Positions 1-7,146 of a stretch of DNA of 50,049 bases are shown here, piece after piece; the stretch's first letter is position 1; the number at the start of each line of letters is the position of its first letter. Position numbers and translations under genes: made by a program. This DNA is from an uncultured Blautia sp. Its GTDB lineage: Bacteria; Bacillota; Clostridia; Lachnospirales; Lachnospiraceae. The notes under the pieces are model-generated. The model was not told the origin of the DNA. It did not search any database and saw only the letters and a list, made by a program, of their open reading frames with translations. The stretch is from the NCBI RefSeq assembly GCF_934371575.1, contig NZ_CAKRNY010000028.1, forward strand, positions 1-50,049, written 5' to 3'.

Positions 1-468
1 CAGAAAAATAATTACGGATATTACAGAATGTGGGATATTAACAAAGATGGATTAAAGGAACTGATCGTGACATCTGTGTATCCGACTGGCGGGATTGGAG
101 CAATGCAGGGAGATGTATATACCTATAGAAAAGGAAAAGTACAGTATGCCGGCAGAGTTGGACATCCTTCTCATGGGATACTATATAATACTTCAAGTGG
201 AAGGATTCATTCCTGCAGAGGCGGCGGAGGCGGTATTGAGTATTGGTATTATACATTAACCAAAAGTGGAAAGATAAAGCAGATCATGTGTGGAGCATAT
301 GTGAATGGAATAAAAAATGGAAATACTCAATATAAATGTCTGTATAACGGAAAAAGAATTTCATTTAACAAATTTATGCAGATAACAAGAAAGTGGACAC
401 GTCAGACGAGGACCCTTCAGTTTTACAGAAATACTGCGTATAACAGAAAGTATAATTTGAAAATGTAG
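1..468 (+). CDS. C-terminal part of a secreted/surface protein (5' end outside window)
   Basis: The reading frame is open from base 1, so the first in-window ATG (position 28) is probably not the start and the gene runs in from the left. Visible near the beginning is a D-x-N-x-D-G-x-x-E-L motif (residues DINKDGLKEL), the calcium-binding-like loop common in FG-GAP/VCBS or EF-hand-like repeats of extracellular proteins. The rest is rich in Gly, Tyr, Asn and Lys, with a short Gly run, and has no recognisable catalytic motif. It lies 75 bases upstream of a clearly exported CHAP protein on the same strand. Family and function are not identified; export is inferred from composition and neighbour only. 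Confidence 0.55.
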   Translation, partial: QKNNYGYYRMWDINKDGLKELIVTSVYPTGGIGAMQGDVYTYRKGKVQYAGRVGHPSHGILYNTSSGRIHSCRGGGGGIEYWYYTLTKSGKIKQIMCGAYVNGIKNGNTQYKCLYNGKRISFNKFMQITRKWTRQTRTLQFYRNTAYNRKYNLKM

Positions 469-482
469 TGATATCAAAAAGG

Positions 483-525
483 TTTTACAGAAAGAAATGA
501 ACAGATCAGGCTACAATCTGTAAAA
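483..525. repeat. Inverted repeat between two surface-protein genes
   Basis: A 9-base arm at 483-491 (TTTTACAGA) is perfectly complementary to 517-525. It lies in the 75-base gap before the CHAP gene and is not followed by a T run, so it is not a typical terminator. It could be an operator or an mRNA hairpin in the leader; the function is unknown. Confidence 0.3.
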
Positions 526-543
526 GAAAGGTGGAAATGGAGT

Positions 544-2178
544 ATGAAGAGTTGGAAAAAAATTGTGACACTTATAACAACAGTTGGAATGCTGATTGCG
601 CCTGTTAATGTGAATGCACAAAACAATTCAGATGTTTCTGCATCAAACCTGCAGGATCTGACGGTGACTGGATCTACGGATGAAGAAAACCTACAGGAGG
701 CGGGCGGTTATACAATTGCCGGAAATGGCACCAATGGTATTTATATTAACCTTCAGTCACAGCATTATGCAGATTATGCTGCAACTTATCCGTATGCGTA
801 TACCACTGTGGGCTGTGCATGGTTCGCTGCGGCGCGGGCAAGTGAAATTACTGGAAAATGGATTATAAATTATGACGGACAGACCTGGTGGAATTCCGGA
901 TATGCAAATTCAGGATTTTCCAGAGGAAAAACAATTCAGGCAAAGGCTTTGGCTTGTTATAGTGGACATGTGGCAGTGATAGAAAGTGTGAACGGAAACA
1001 ATGTTACCATTAGTGAAGGTGGTCATACATATTATCCGAATAATGGATATTGTGTTATAAGGAATACAACCGTTTCAGCTGTTGAGTCTGGAGGTTTTCT
1101 GGGATATGTATATTTAACTCCTGGAAGTTCGTCCGCAGGTCCTTCCTGGTCTGAATGGTGTGATAATGTTACTGAGACGAATGCATGTATTTATGGAAAA
1201 ATTGATGTTGGTTCAAGAGTACAGTTTACGAAAGCTGGTGTGACACTCACAGATGCGGGACACTTAAATGATATCATTAATCAGACTGTAGAGAATACAT
1301 CAGTAAATTACAGCTATATGCAGATAAGTTATAATGTGCAGGCAGAGCTTGGCGTTACGCTTTTACCAGGACATACATATGCCTATCAGATGTTTGCTGA
1401 TTATGGAGGAAAAAGATACTTTGGTAATGTGAAAACTTTTACAACTGCAGGTGCTACACAGCATCAATGGAGTGGCTGGACGGTTGTCAGAAATGCAACT
1501 ACAGCTATAGAAGGTGAAAAACAGCGCTCCTGTGTTCATTGTAAACAAGTGGAGAAACAGAGTATTCCGAAACTTCGTCCGGCAGCCACACCGAAACCTG
1601 TGATTACACCGAAACCGGTAACTACGCCGAAACCGGTAACCACACCAAAACCGGTAACTACACCGAAACCGGTAACTACACCGAAACCGGTGACTACACC
1701 AAAGCCAGCGGTAACACCTAAACCTTCTGCTGCATCATCAACAGCGTTTACGATAAAGCGTGGTAAAACAGCGAACGTAAAGGCAAGTGCATCGTGGAAA
1801 AATAAAAAGTATTCTTCATCTAATAGGAAAGTAGCAACTGTTGATAAAAAGGGTAAGGTAAAAGCAGTTGGTTCAGGTATTGCAAAGATTACTGTAAAAT
1901 CAGGAACGAAAAAAATTGTGTATACGATCACTGTTCCAGGCACAACTGCAATAAAAAATATTAAGTCTTCTTATAGTGTGAAAAAGGGAAAGAAGCTTAC
2001 ATTAAAACCAAGGCTCAGCTATGTGGCAACAGCAGAAAAAATCACATATAAATCTTCGAAAAAAAGTGTTGCAACTGTAAGCAAAAGCGGTGTAGTAACA
2101 GGAAAAAAGAAAGGTTCAGCTACAATTATAATTACTTCTGGTAAAATTACTAAAAAATGTAAGGTAACAGTCAAATAG
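544..2178 (+). CDS. Secreted CHAP-domain amidase-like protein with TPKPVT linker and two Big_2 domains
   Basis: This is a 544-residue exported protein, probably a cell-wall hydrolase or surface enzyme. Residues 1-25 form a Sec signal peptide (Lys-rich start, hydrophobic core, VNA cleavage region). Residues about 55-195 resemble a CHAP amidase/endopeptidase: the nucleophile would be Cys91 in GCAWFAA and the catalytic His142 in GHVAVIE, followed by a GYV strand. A beta-rich module (about 200-300) and a short W-S-x-W segment with a C-x-x-C pair (about 305-345) follow. Then comes a TPKPVT spacer and two Big_2-type Ig-like domains (about 405-544) with the usual S-S-x-x-x-V-A-T-V/G-V-V-T-G pattern. 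No LPXTG signal is present, so anchoring may be non-covalent through the Big_2 domains. The start at 544 follows a GGTGG Shine-Dalgarno-like stretch. Catalytic activity is inferred. Confidence 0.8.
   Translation: MKSWKKIVTLITTVGMLIAPVNVNAQNNSDVSASNLQDLTVTGSTDEENLQEAGGYTIAGNGTNGIYINLQSQHYADYAATYPYAYTTVGCAWFAAARASEITGKWIINYDGQTWWNSGYANSGFSRGKTIQAKALACYSGHVAVIESVNGNNVTISEGGHTYYPNNGYCVIRNTTVSAVESGGFLGYVYLTPGSSSAGPSWSEWCDNVTETNACIYGKIDVGSRVQFTKAGVTLTDAGHLNDIINQTVENTSVNYSYMQISYNVQAELGVTLLPGHTYAYQMFADYGGKRYFGNVKTFTTAGATQHQWSGWTVVRNATTAIEGEKQRSCVHCKQVEKQSIPKLRPAATPKPVITPKPVTTPKPVTTPKPVTTPKPVTTPKPVTTPKPAVTPKPSAASSTAFTIKRGKTANVKASASWKNKKYSSSNRKVATVDKKGKVKAVGSGIAKITVKSGTKKIVYTITVPGTTAIKNIKSSYSVKKGKKLTLKPRLSYVATAEKITYKSSKKSVATVSKSGVVTGKKKGSATIIITSGKITKKCKVTVK
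1588..1725 (+). repeat. 18-bp tandem repeat coding for TPKPVT linker
   Basis: Seven 18-base units plus a final TPKP encode a Thr-Pro-Lys-Pro-rich extended linker between the catalytic half and the Big_2 domains. Units differ mainly at synonymous third positions (ccg/cca, ggta/ggtg), so copy-number change by slippage is plausible. This is typical of a wall-spanning spacer. Confidence 0.85.
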
Positions 2179-2187
2179 AAAACAGAT

Positions 2188-2232
2188 AAGAAAGAGAATC
2201 CCTGGATTTAAAGTCCTTGGATTCTCTTTCTT
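2188..2232. terminator. Bidirectional rho-independent terminator
   Basis: A 14-bp perfect stem (2188-2201 with 2219-2232, AAGAAAGAGAATCC / GGATTCTCTTTCTT) lies between the convergent CHAP gene and lysR gene. The arms are A-rich on one side and T-rich on the other, so it can terminate both. Confidence 0.85.
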
Positions 2233-2246
2233 GCTGTCTGTAAAAT

Positions 2247-3155
2247 TTACTGATAAAAACTTTTCACAAATTTCAAAAACTGCTTCACATGTGGTTTCAG
2301 AATCCGATTTTTACTATAGACAATGTAAAAAGTCCGGGTGGCAGATTCGTGGTTCAAAGGGAACATAAGAATCTGGTGGGTGTCAGCCAGATCCCTGGCA
2401 GAGCAGGCTGAGAGAATAGAAATACCAAGACCTCCTGCTACAGATTTGCGGATGGCTTCCAGGTCGTTCATACGGGCTACAATGCGAAGGGAAGAGGCTG
2501 GAATATTTCGTTTTTCCAGATAACGGTCAATTTCTTTCTTGGTGCCGGAACCGGTTTCGCGCATAATAAATGGTTCTCCAAGAAAATCTGAGAAATCAAG
2601 GGCACCGGAATCTGTTTTTTGCTGGTATTGCAGATAATGCTCATTGACTGGGGTGGCAATTATAAGTTTATCTTTGCAAAAAGGAATAAAACAGCAGTCC
2701 GGTTCATCAAAGGTATTTCCCACCAATGCCAGATCCACGCTGCCATCCAGCACTCTTGCCACAGCGCCGAGACTGTCGGATTGCCAGGAATGGAAGTATA
2801 CATCCGGTATCTGGCTGGTAAATGCACTGAGAATGTCTGGCAGAAGATAAGATGAGGGGATTGTGGAAACGGCCAGGTCAATGATCTTTTTATTTTGTCC
2901 GGTAAATTCTTCTATAATGTTGCTGCGCATGTTCAGCATATTGGAGGCGCAGTCATAAAGCTGAAGACCACGCTGGGTGATGGTCAGCTTCTTGGTGGTA
3001 CGAATCAGCAGTCGCGAATTCAGCTCCTGCTCCAGGGAATTGATGTGGGCACTGATGGTGGGCTGAGTCAGGTTTAGCTGGCGGGCAGCTTCGGAGAAGC
3101 TTTTATTTTCTACTACAGCGACAAAGGCTTCTAATTGTTTGAATTCCATAGGCAT
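2247..3155 (-). CDS. LysR-family regulator of the adjacent selenium/sulfur locus
   Basis: A 302-residue LysR-type regulator. Residues about 3-62 form the winged helix-turn-helix (FSEAARQLNLTQPTISAHIN is the helix-turn-helix core), and about 90-300 form the periplasmic-binding-protein-like effector domain. It lies 34 bases downstream of the cysteine desulfurase on the same strand, and that unit diverges from the yedE transporter. This arrangement matches the family known as selenium-metabolism-associated LysR regulators, so the likely target is the divergent promoter region at 4387-4550. The effector (a selenium or sulfur species) is not known. Translation may start at the ATG at 3155 or two codons later. 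A 6-bp hairpin lies between the AAAGGA Shine-Dalgarno sequence and the start codon. Confidence 0.85.
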   Translation of the reverse strand: MPMEFKQLEAFVAVVENKSFSEAARQLNLTQPTISAHINSLEQELNSRLLIRTTKKLTITQRGLQLYDCASNMLNMRSNIIEEFTGQNKKIIDLAVSTIPSSYLLPDILSAFTSQIPDVYFHSWQSDSLGAVARVLDGSVDLALVGNTFDEPDCCFIPFCKDKLIIATPVNEHYLQYQQKTDSGALDFSDFLGEPFIMRETGSGTKKEIDRYLEKRNIPASSLRIVARMNDLEAIRKSVAGGLGISILSACSARDLADTHQILMFPLNHESATRTFYIVYSKNRILKPHVKQFLKFVKSFYQ

Positions 3156-3159
3156 TTTT

Positions 3160-3174
3160 CAGTATGAAATACTG
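3160..3174 (-). promoter_or_regulatory. Small hairpin between lysR ribosome binding site and start
   Basis: CAGTAT-GAA-ATACTG is a perfect 6-bp inverted repeat. On the minus strand an AAAGGA Shine-Dalgarno sequence lies just 5' of it and the lysR ATG just 3'. The linear spacing is too long for initiation, but folding the hairpin would bring them together. It could equally be a protein operator. Confidence 0.4.
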
Positions 3175-3189
3175 GTTCCTTTCACGTTA

Positions 3190-4386
3190 TCATAAATCCA
3201 GGATCTTCTTTAATCCATGAATGGCAAAATCCAGCTCTTCTTTCGTATTTTCCGGTCCGAAGGAGAAACGGATGGTTCCTGCCGGGTAAGTTCCCAGTGT
3301 TTTATGGGCGTTAGGAGCGCAGTGCAGACCAACTCTGGTCATAATGCCATACTCGCTGTCCAGCTGCCATGCAACCTGAGACATGTCGATTTCCGGTGTT
3401 TGGATGGAGACAACCGCGGTCCGGTCTTTTAGAGATTTTTTTCCAATAATACGGAGATGTTTGCCTGTATCATCCAGTGCCTGCAGCTGCTCCAGAAAGC
3501 AACCTGTAAGGGATAGCTCTTTTTCATAGAGTGATTGCATATGAGGAGAAAATGAATTTTCACCAGTGAACGAATCTGTACTTTTCAGGAATAACAGTGC
3601 CTTATGCAGCCCATAAATTCCCGGTAGGTTGGGCGTTCCGGATTCAAAACGGTCTGGCAGGAAATCCGGGATTTCTTCTGTGTGAGATACGCTTCCTGTT
3701 CCTCCGGAAATCAGAGGTTCTATTTGCCCTGCCAGTTCCTGGGATATAAGGAAGCCTCCTGTTCCCTGGGGACCGCGAAGCCCTTTGTGCCCGGTGAATG
3801 CAAGGGCGTCAATGTGCATTTTCTTCATATCGATTGGTACAATTCCAGCTGTCTGTGCAGAATCTACAATGAAATAAAGATGATACCGCTGGCAGATTTC
3901 GCCTAATTCAGTAAGTGGCATGACAGTTCCGCACACATTGGATGCATGCAGTGTGACGATTGCTTTTGTCTCAGGCTTAATAAGGGAATCCACCTGTTCC
4001 AGAATCATGGAACCGTCTTCTTGGCAGGGAATCCGGTCAAAGGAAACGCCGTGGGCGGCTAACTGCACAACAGGCCGCATGACAGCATTATGCTCCATGG
4101 AAGAAACCAGAATGTGATCGTCTGGTTTTAGAAGTCCTTTTAAGATAAAATTCAGGCTGGTAGTGATATTTGGTGTAAAAATCACATTTTTGCATTTGGG
4201 AAAGTGGAAAAGCTCAGCTAGCAGCTGTCTGGTTTCGTAGAGTATTTCTTCAGCTGAATAAGCGCTGGAATAGCAGCCGCGGTTTACATTGGCTCCGTTC
4301 ATGGTCATATAATCCATCATGGCCTGGGCAGCACCTGGAGCCTTTGGAAAAGAAGTGCTAGCCTGATCAAGGTAAATTCGATCCAT
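3190..4386 (-). CDS. Class V aminotransferase / cysteine desulfurase (possible selenocysteine lyase role)
   Basis: A 398-residue PLP enzyme of the cysteine desulfurase family. Visible landmarks are the N-terminal YLDQASTSFPK segment, Asp175 in VDSAQT (PLP ring), Lys201 in FTGHKG (Schiff base), and catalytic-loop Cys356 in GLHCAPNAHKTLGT. Known family members take sulfur from cysteine (or selenium from selenocysteine) as an enzyme persulfide/perselenide and pass it to a carrier. Here the likely acceptor is the TusA-like protein encoded divergently. The ORF is full length. It is first in a two-gene leftward unit with lysR, and no nifU/sufU scaffold is nearby, which argues against a general Fe-S role. 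Assignment to selenium rather than sulfur rests on neighbourhood only. Confidence 0.85.
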   Translation of the reverse strand: MDRIYLDQASTSFPKAPGAAQAMMDYMTMNGANVNRGCYSSAYSAEEILYETRQLLAELFHFPKCKNVIFTPNITTSLNFILKGLLKPDDHILVSSMEHNAVMRPVVQLAAHGVSFDRIPCQEDGSMILEQVDSLIKPETKAIVTLHASNVCGTVMPLTELGEICQRYHLYFIVDSAQTAGIVPIDMKKMHIDALAFTGHKGLRGPQGTGGFLISQELAGQIEPLISGGTGSVSHTEEIPDFLPDRFESGTPNLPGIYGLHKALLFLKSTDSFTGENSFSPHMQSLYEKELSLTGCFLEQLQALDDTGKHLRIIGKKSLKDRTAVVSIQTPEIDMSQVAWQLDSEYGIMTRVGLHCAPNAHKTLGTYPAGTIRFSFGPENTKEELDFAIHGLKKILDL

Positions 4387-4550
4387 AAGAAGAGAATCCT
4401 TTCTACATGTTTATAAGTTGTATCATATCATAATTTATCGAAAATATCTATAAATACTAAAAATAATCCCACATAATCAATTAGAGTTATCTGACAAAAA
4501 ATGATAAAATAGAGGAAAGATTTGACAGTTATCTAAGGAGGAAAAGAGTT
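4387..4550. promoter_or_regulatory. Divergent promoter region of the selenium/sulfur locus
   Basis: This AT-rich region separates the cysteine desulfurase from yedE. Rightward, a TAAAAT -10 (4505-4510) with a weak TTAGAG -35 (4481-4486) precedes yedE, followed by an AAGGAGG Shine-Dalgarno sequence about 10 bases before the ATG at 4551. Leftward, a TATGAT-type -10 sits within an A/T-rich palindromic stretch around 4425-4445. The weak -35 elements fit activation by the neighbouring LysR protein; its exact binding site is not defined. Confidence 0.5.
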
Positions 4551-5630
4551 ATGAAAGAAACATTGTCAAAGAAAGAGACACCGGTGATCATTGGCGCAGG
4601 TGTCATTATCGGAATCATTGCAGTAGCACTGGTGTATTTTGGAAATCCTGCAAACATGGGCTTTTGTATCGCCTGTTTCCTGCGTGATACTACAGGTGCA
4701 CTTGGATTCCACAGCGCAGCAGCGGTACAGTATATACGTCCGGAAATCGTAGGCCTGGTACTTGGCTCCTGCATTCTGGCCCTTGCAACTAAGGAATTCA
4801 AGCCAAGAGGCGGCTCTGCCCCAGTTACCCGTTTCGTGATCGGAATGTTCGTCATGATCGGCTGCCTGATGTTCCTTGGCTGTCCGTTCCGTATGATCCT
4901 TCGTCTGGCAGGCGGTGATTTCAACGCCATTTTCGGATTGATCGGGTTTATAGCAGGAATTCTTGCCGGTGTATTTTTCCTGAAAAAAGGCTACACCCTG
5001 AAACGCTCTTATAAAATGCAGCCAGTTGAAGGCGGTATTTTCCCAGTAGTAGAAATCGGAATTCTTGTGCTTCTTATTGCAGCCCCGGCATTTATCCATT
5101 TCACAGAAGCTGACGGAGGTCCTGGTGCAAAACATGCTGCAATCGCCATCTCCCTGATTGCAGGACTTCTGGTAGGAGCTATGGCACAGAGAACCCGTCT
5201 TTGCATGGTTGGCGGAATCCGTGACGTAGTTCTTTTCGGAGAGTGGAAGCTGCTGCTTGGATTTATTGCAATTCTGGTAAGTGCACTTATTGGAAATATG
5301 GTCCTTGGATATTTCAATCCTGGATTTGCAGGTCAGCCGGTGGCACATACAGACGGTCTTTGGAATGCACTTGGAATGGCTCTGGCAGGATTTGGATGTG
5401 TCCTTCTTGGAGGCTGCCCGCTTCGTCAGCTGGTACTGGCAGGAGAGGGAAATACAGACTCTGCAATTACCGTATTTGGTCTGATGGCAGGTGCAGCTGT
5501 GGCACATAACTTTGGCCTTGCTTCTTCTGGAGAGGGACCTACTGCAAATGGAAAAATTGCTGTTGTTATTGGATTTGTTGTGCTGATCGTGATTGCCATG
5601 GTGAACTCCATGAGAAAGAGCGAAGCGTGA
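4551..5630 (+). CDS. yedE: YedE/YeeE-type selenium (or thiosulfate) transport membrane protein
   Basis: A 359-residue polytopic membrane protein with about ten hydrophobic segments. It contains two YeeE/YedE halves, each with conserved Cys motifs: C39-x-x-C42 (GFCIACFLRD) and GCPFR in the first half, RLCMVGGIRD and GGCPLRQLVLAGEGN in the second. In characterised relatives (TsuA thiosulfate transporter) such cysteines line the conduction path. In genomes with selenium-utilisation genes this family recurs with YedF/TusA-like and DUF3343 proteins and is annotated as selenium-related. It is the first gene of a three-gene rightward unit (yedE, tusA-like, DUF3343). The alternative is thiosulfate or other sulfur import, which sequence alone cannot exclude. 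Confidence 0.85.
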   Translation: MKETLSKKETPVIIGAGVIIGIIAVALVYFGNPANMGFCIACFLRDTTGALGFHSAAAVQYIRPEIVGLVLGSCILALATKEFKPRGGSAPVTRFVIGMFVMIGCLMFLGCPFRMILRLAGGDFNAIFGLIGFIAGILAGVFFLKKGYTLKRSYKMQPVEGGIFPVVEIGILVLLIAAPAFIHFTEADGGPGAKHAAIAISLIAGLLVGAMAQRTRLCMVGGIRDVVLFGEWKLLLGFIAILVSALIGNMVLGYFNPGFAGQPVAHTDGLWNALGMALAGFGCVLLGGCPLRQLVLAGEGNTDSAITVFGLMAGAAVAHNFGLASSGEGPTANGKIAVVIGFVVLIVIAMVNSMRKSEA

Positions 5631-5664
5631 ACAGAATAAGAAATGTGAAAGGAGATCTGCCTTT

Positions 5665-5871
5665 ATGAAAACAATCGATGCAAGAGGACTTTCCTGTCCG
5701 GAACCGGTGATCCGCACAAAGAATGCACTGGCATCCGGTGAAAAAGAGTATACTGTGATGGTCGATAATGTAACTGCAAAAGAAAATGTGTCCCGATTTG
5801 CAATGCATCAGGGATATCAGGTATCCGTAAAAGAAGACGGTGAAGATTTTATCCTCACTCTGGAGAAATAA
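5665..5871 (+). CDS. TusA/YedF-like sulfur (selenium) carrier
   Basis: A 68-residue single-domain TusA-family protein. The diagnostic C-P-E-P motif is in GLSCPEPVI, with Cys11 the expected persulfide/perselenide carrier. The typical selenium-linked YedF is a two-domain protein with a C-terminal DsrE-like part; here only the TusA-like domain is present. It follows yedE by 34 bases with an AAAGGAG Shine-Dalgarno sequence. Its stop codon overlaps the next ATG by one base (TAATG), implying translational coupling. The probable role is to receive S/Se from the divergently encoded desulfurase or from the transporter; this is inference from the family and context. Confidence 0.85.
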   Translation: MKTIDARGLSCPEPVIRTKNALASGEKEYTVMVDNVTAKENVSRFAMHQGYQVSVKEDGEDFILTLEK

Positions 5872-6113
5872 TGGGAGACTATATAGCTACATTTTTTTCC
5901 CACTTTGGGGCAATGGCGTTTAAGAAAAAATGTGATAAAGAAGGTTTTTCGGCAGTGATCATGCCAGTGCCAAGAAATTTAAGTTCATCCTGCGGAACCT
6001 GTGTGAAATTTACAGGTTCTGAAGAAAAAGCAAAAAGCTGGTATTCTGATGAGTTGGAACAGCTGGTAAAAATAACTGAAAGCGGAGAGTTTCAGGTTAT
6101 CTGGCATAGCTGA
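5871..6113 (+). CDS. DUF3343 putative Se/S carrier protein
   Basis: An 80-residue protein of the DUF3343 (Se_S_carrier) family. It has a FFSHFGAMAFKK start region, a P-V-P-R-x-L-S-S-S-C-G-T-C-V segment with Cys41 and Cys44 (C-x-x-C spacing), and a short helical C-terminus. It is translationally coupled to the TusA-like gene by a one-base overlap and closes the operon, with a terminator right behind. No biochemical function is established for the family; co-occurrence with selenium genes suggests a carrier or redox adaptor. Confidence 0.8.
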   Translation: MGDYIATFFSHFGAMAFKKKCDKEGFSAVIMPVPRNLSSSCGTCVKFTGSEEKAKSWYSDELEQLVKITESGEFQVIWHS

Positions 6114-6120
6114 AATGGAA

Positions 6121-6150
6121 AAGAGAATCGATATTATCGGTTCTTTTTTT
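6121..6150 (+). terminator. Rho-independent terminator of the yedE operon
   Basis: An 8-bp stem at 6124-6131 / 6137-6144 (one G-T pair) with a 5-base loop, extended by A-T pairs and followed by a run of seven T. Confidence 0.85.
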
Positions 6151-6152
6151 CA

Positions 6153-6181
6153 TTGTATGATGTTTCTGGTTTTGCTAAAAT
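6153..6181 (+). promoter_or_regulatory. Sigma-A promoter for the DUF3786 gene
   Basis: TTGTAT (6153-6158), 17-base spacer, TAAAAT (6176-6181), immediately after the upstream terminator and about 50 bases before the start codon. Confidence 0.7.
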
Positions 6182-6233
6182 GAAAGCATTAAAAACAGAG
6201 GAAATGTGAGAAAATGGTTTTGGAGGTGCACGG

Positions 6234-6869
6234 ATGAAAGCAGAGAAGTCCAATTATGAGCAGGTGATCGAGAACTGGCGGAAAAAATTTCTGGAGATGG
6301 ATCAGGAGACACTGATTCGGAAATTCGATTTAGAGGCAGATGAAGAGGCCTTATATATTACTTATTTTTCCAGAAAACTGCGGATTGACAGAAAGAATGG
6401 AGTGATCACCGATCAGGGAGCGCGTCCCGGATTTGATACGGTGATGAATATTTATAATACCTTTTATTATGCTGCAGAGCATCCGGTAGCATCCGGGAAT
6501 CTGGTGGCATTCCGGCAGGTGAAGCGTGTTTATCCATTTGAGGCGGCGTACCGGAGAACTATTATTTCCAGGCTTCAGGAGATTTTTTCAGGGAAAACTG
6601 CTGAATTGAAAATGGCCTGTGAGTCTCTGGGAGGGATACCCTTACCACAGGGAGATGTAGGTTATATGCTTCCTGTATTTCCGTTTCTTAACATAGCAGT
6701 GCTGTTCTGGGACAAGGACGAGGAATTTGAGGCTCAGGCGAATATGCTCTTTGATTCAGAGATTACAGAGTTTATGCATGAAGAGAATGTGGTATGTGTG
6801 GCAGCGGATGCAGTGTATTATCTGACACAGGCGGCAGGATTGCAGCCTGAAAAAATATATGTGGAGTAA
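6234..6869 (+). CDS. DUF3786-like protein of unknown function
   Basis: A 211-residue soluble protein. A central G-x-D-T segment and a C-terminal block with V-F-P-F-L-N-I-A-V-L-F-W-D-K-D-E-E-F resemble DUF3786 proteins, which occur in anaerobes. No signal peptide or membrane segment is visible. The start at 6234 has a strong TGGAGGTG Shine-Dalgarno sequence. It has its own promoter and stands alone between the selenium/sulfur operon and azlCD. The role is unknown; some DUF3786 genes lie near one-carbon or metal metabolism genes in other genomes, but nothing here supports a specific function. Confidence 0.65.
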   Translation: MKAEKSNYEQVIENWRKKFLEMDQETLIRKFDLEADEEALYITYFSRKLRIDRKNGVITDQGARPGFDTVMNIYNTFYYAAEHPVASGNLVAFRQVKRVYPFEAAYRRTIISRLQEIFSGKTAELKMACESLGGIPLPQGDVGYMLPVFPFLNIAVLFWDKDEEFEAQANMLFDSEITEFMHEENVVCVAADAVYYLTQAAGLQPEKIYVE

Positions 6870-6941
6870 TGGAAGCAAAAGGAATGCTGAAAAGGATCCA
6901 GCCCTACAATTTGTAAACAGTAGCCAAAGTATTAGTCAGGG

Positions 6942-7010
6942 TTGTATTTATCGGTGTAAAGTGCTACAATGAGAGAGCCTGGGAGGCAAAACTTGCTTCC
7001 CAGGCTCTTT
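6942..7010 (+). promoter_or_regulatory. azlCD promoter and 5' leader hairpin
   Basis: A near-consensus promoter (TTGTAT 6942-6947, 17-base spacer, TACAAT 6965-6970) predicts transcription start near 6977. A perfect 11-bp GC-rich stem (6974-6984 with 6998-7008) follows at once, ending in CTCTTTA. It is terminator-like but the T run is short. The hairpin would form the extreme 5' end of a ~170-base azlC leader, so it may protect the mRNA or act as an attenuator. Confidence 0.6.
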
Positions 7011-7146
7011 ATGCGAAAAGTCTGAAGATATCTCTGAGAATTCGGGTGAAATCTCCCTCAAAGTGGGGCGTGCAGATTGCAGGAATGATTTTCAAACAGA
7101 CTTCAGGAGAAGAAATTCAGGCAGAAGAAACCGGAGGGAATCTTTC

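Noticed and set aside
1588..1725. CRISPR-like array
   Set aside because: The 18-bp units are directly contiguous without spacers and stay in the CHAP reading frame, so this is a coding tandem repeat.
1536..1943. Antisense frame over the TPKPVT repeats with a G-F-G-V-V-T repeat
   Set aside because: The repeat is only the complement of the linker-coding 18-mers; there is no ribosome site or family match.
4566..5717. A 383-codon open frame antisense to yedE
   Set aside because: It is a mirror of the yedE codons, rich in Cys, His, Ser and Lys with no family resemblance and no ribosome site; yedE on the plus strand is clearly the real gene.
7063..7146. N-terminal extension of azlC from GTG 7063
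   Set aside because: The extension is Arg-rich, lacks a ribosome site, and the ATG at 7147 has a proper Shine-Dalgarno sequence and begins at the conserved region.
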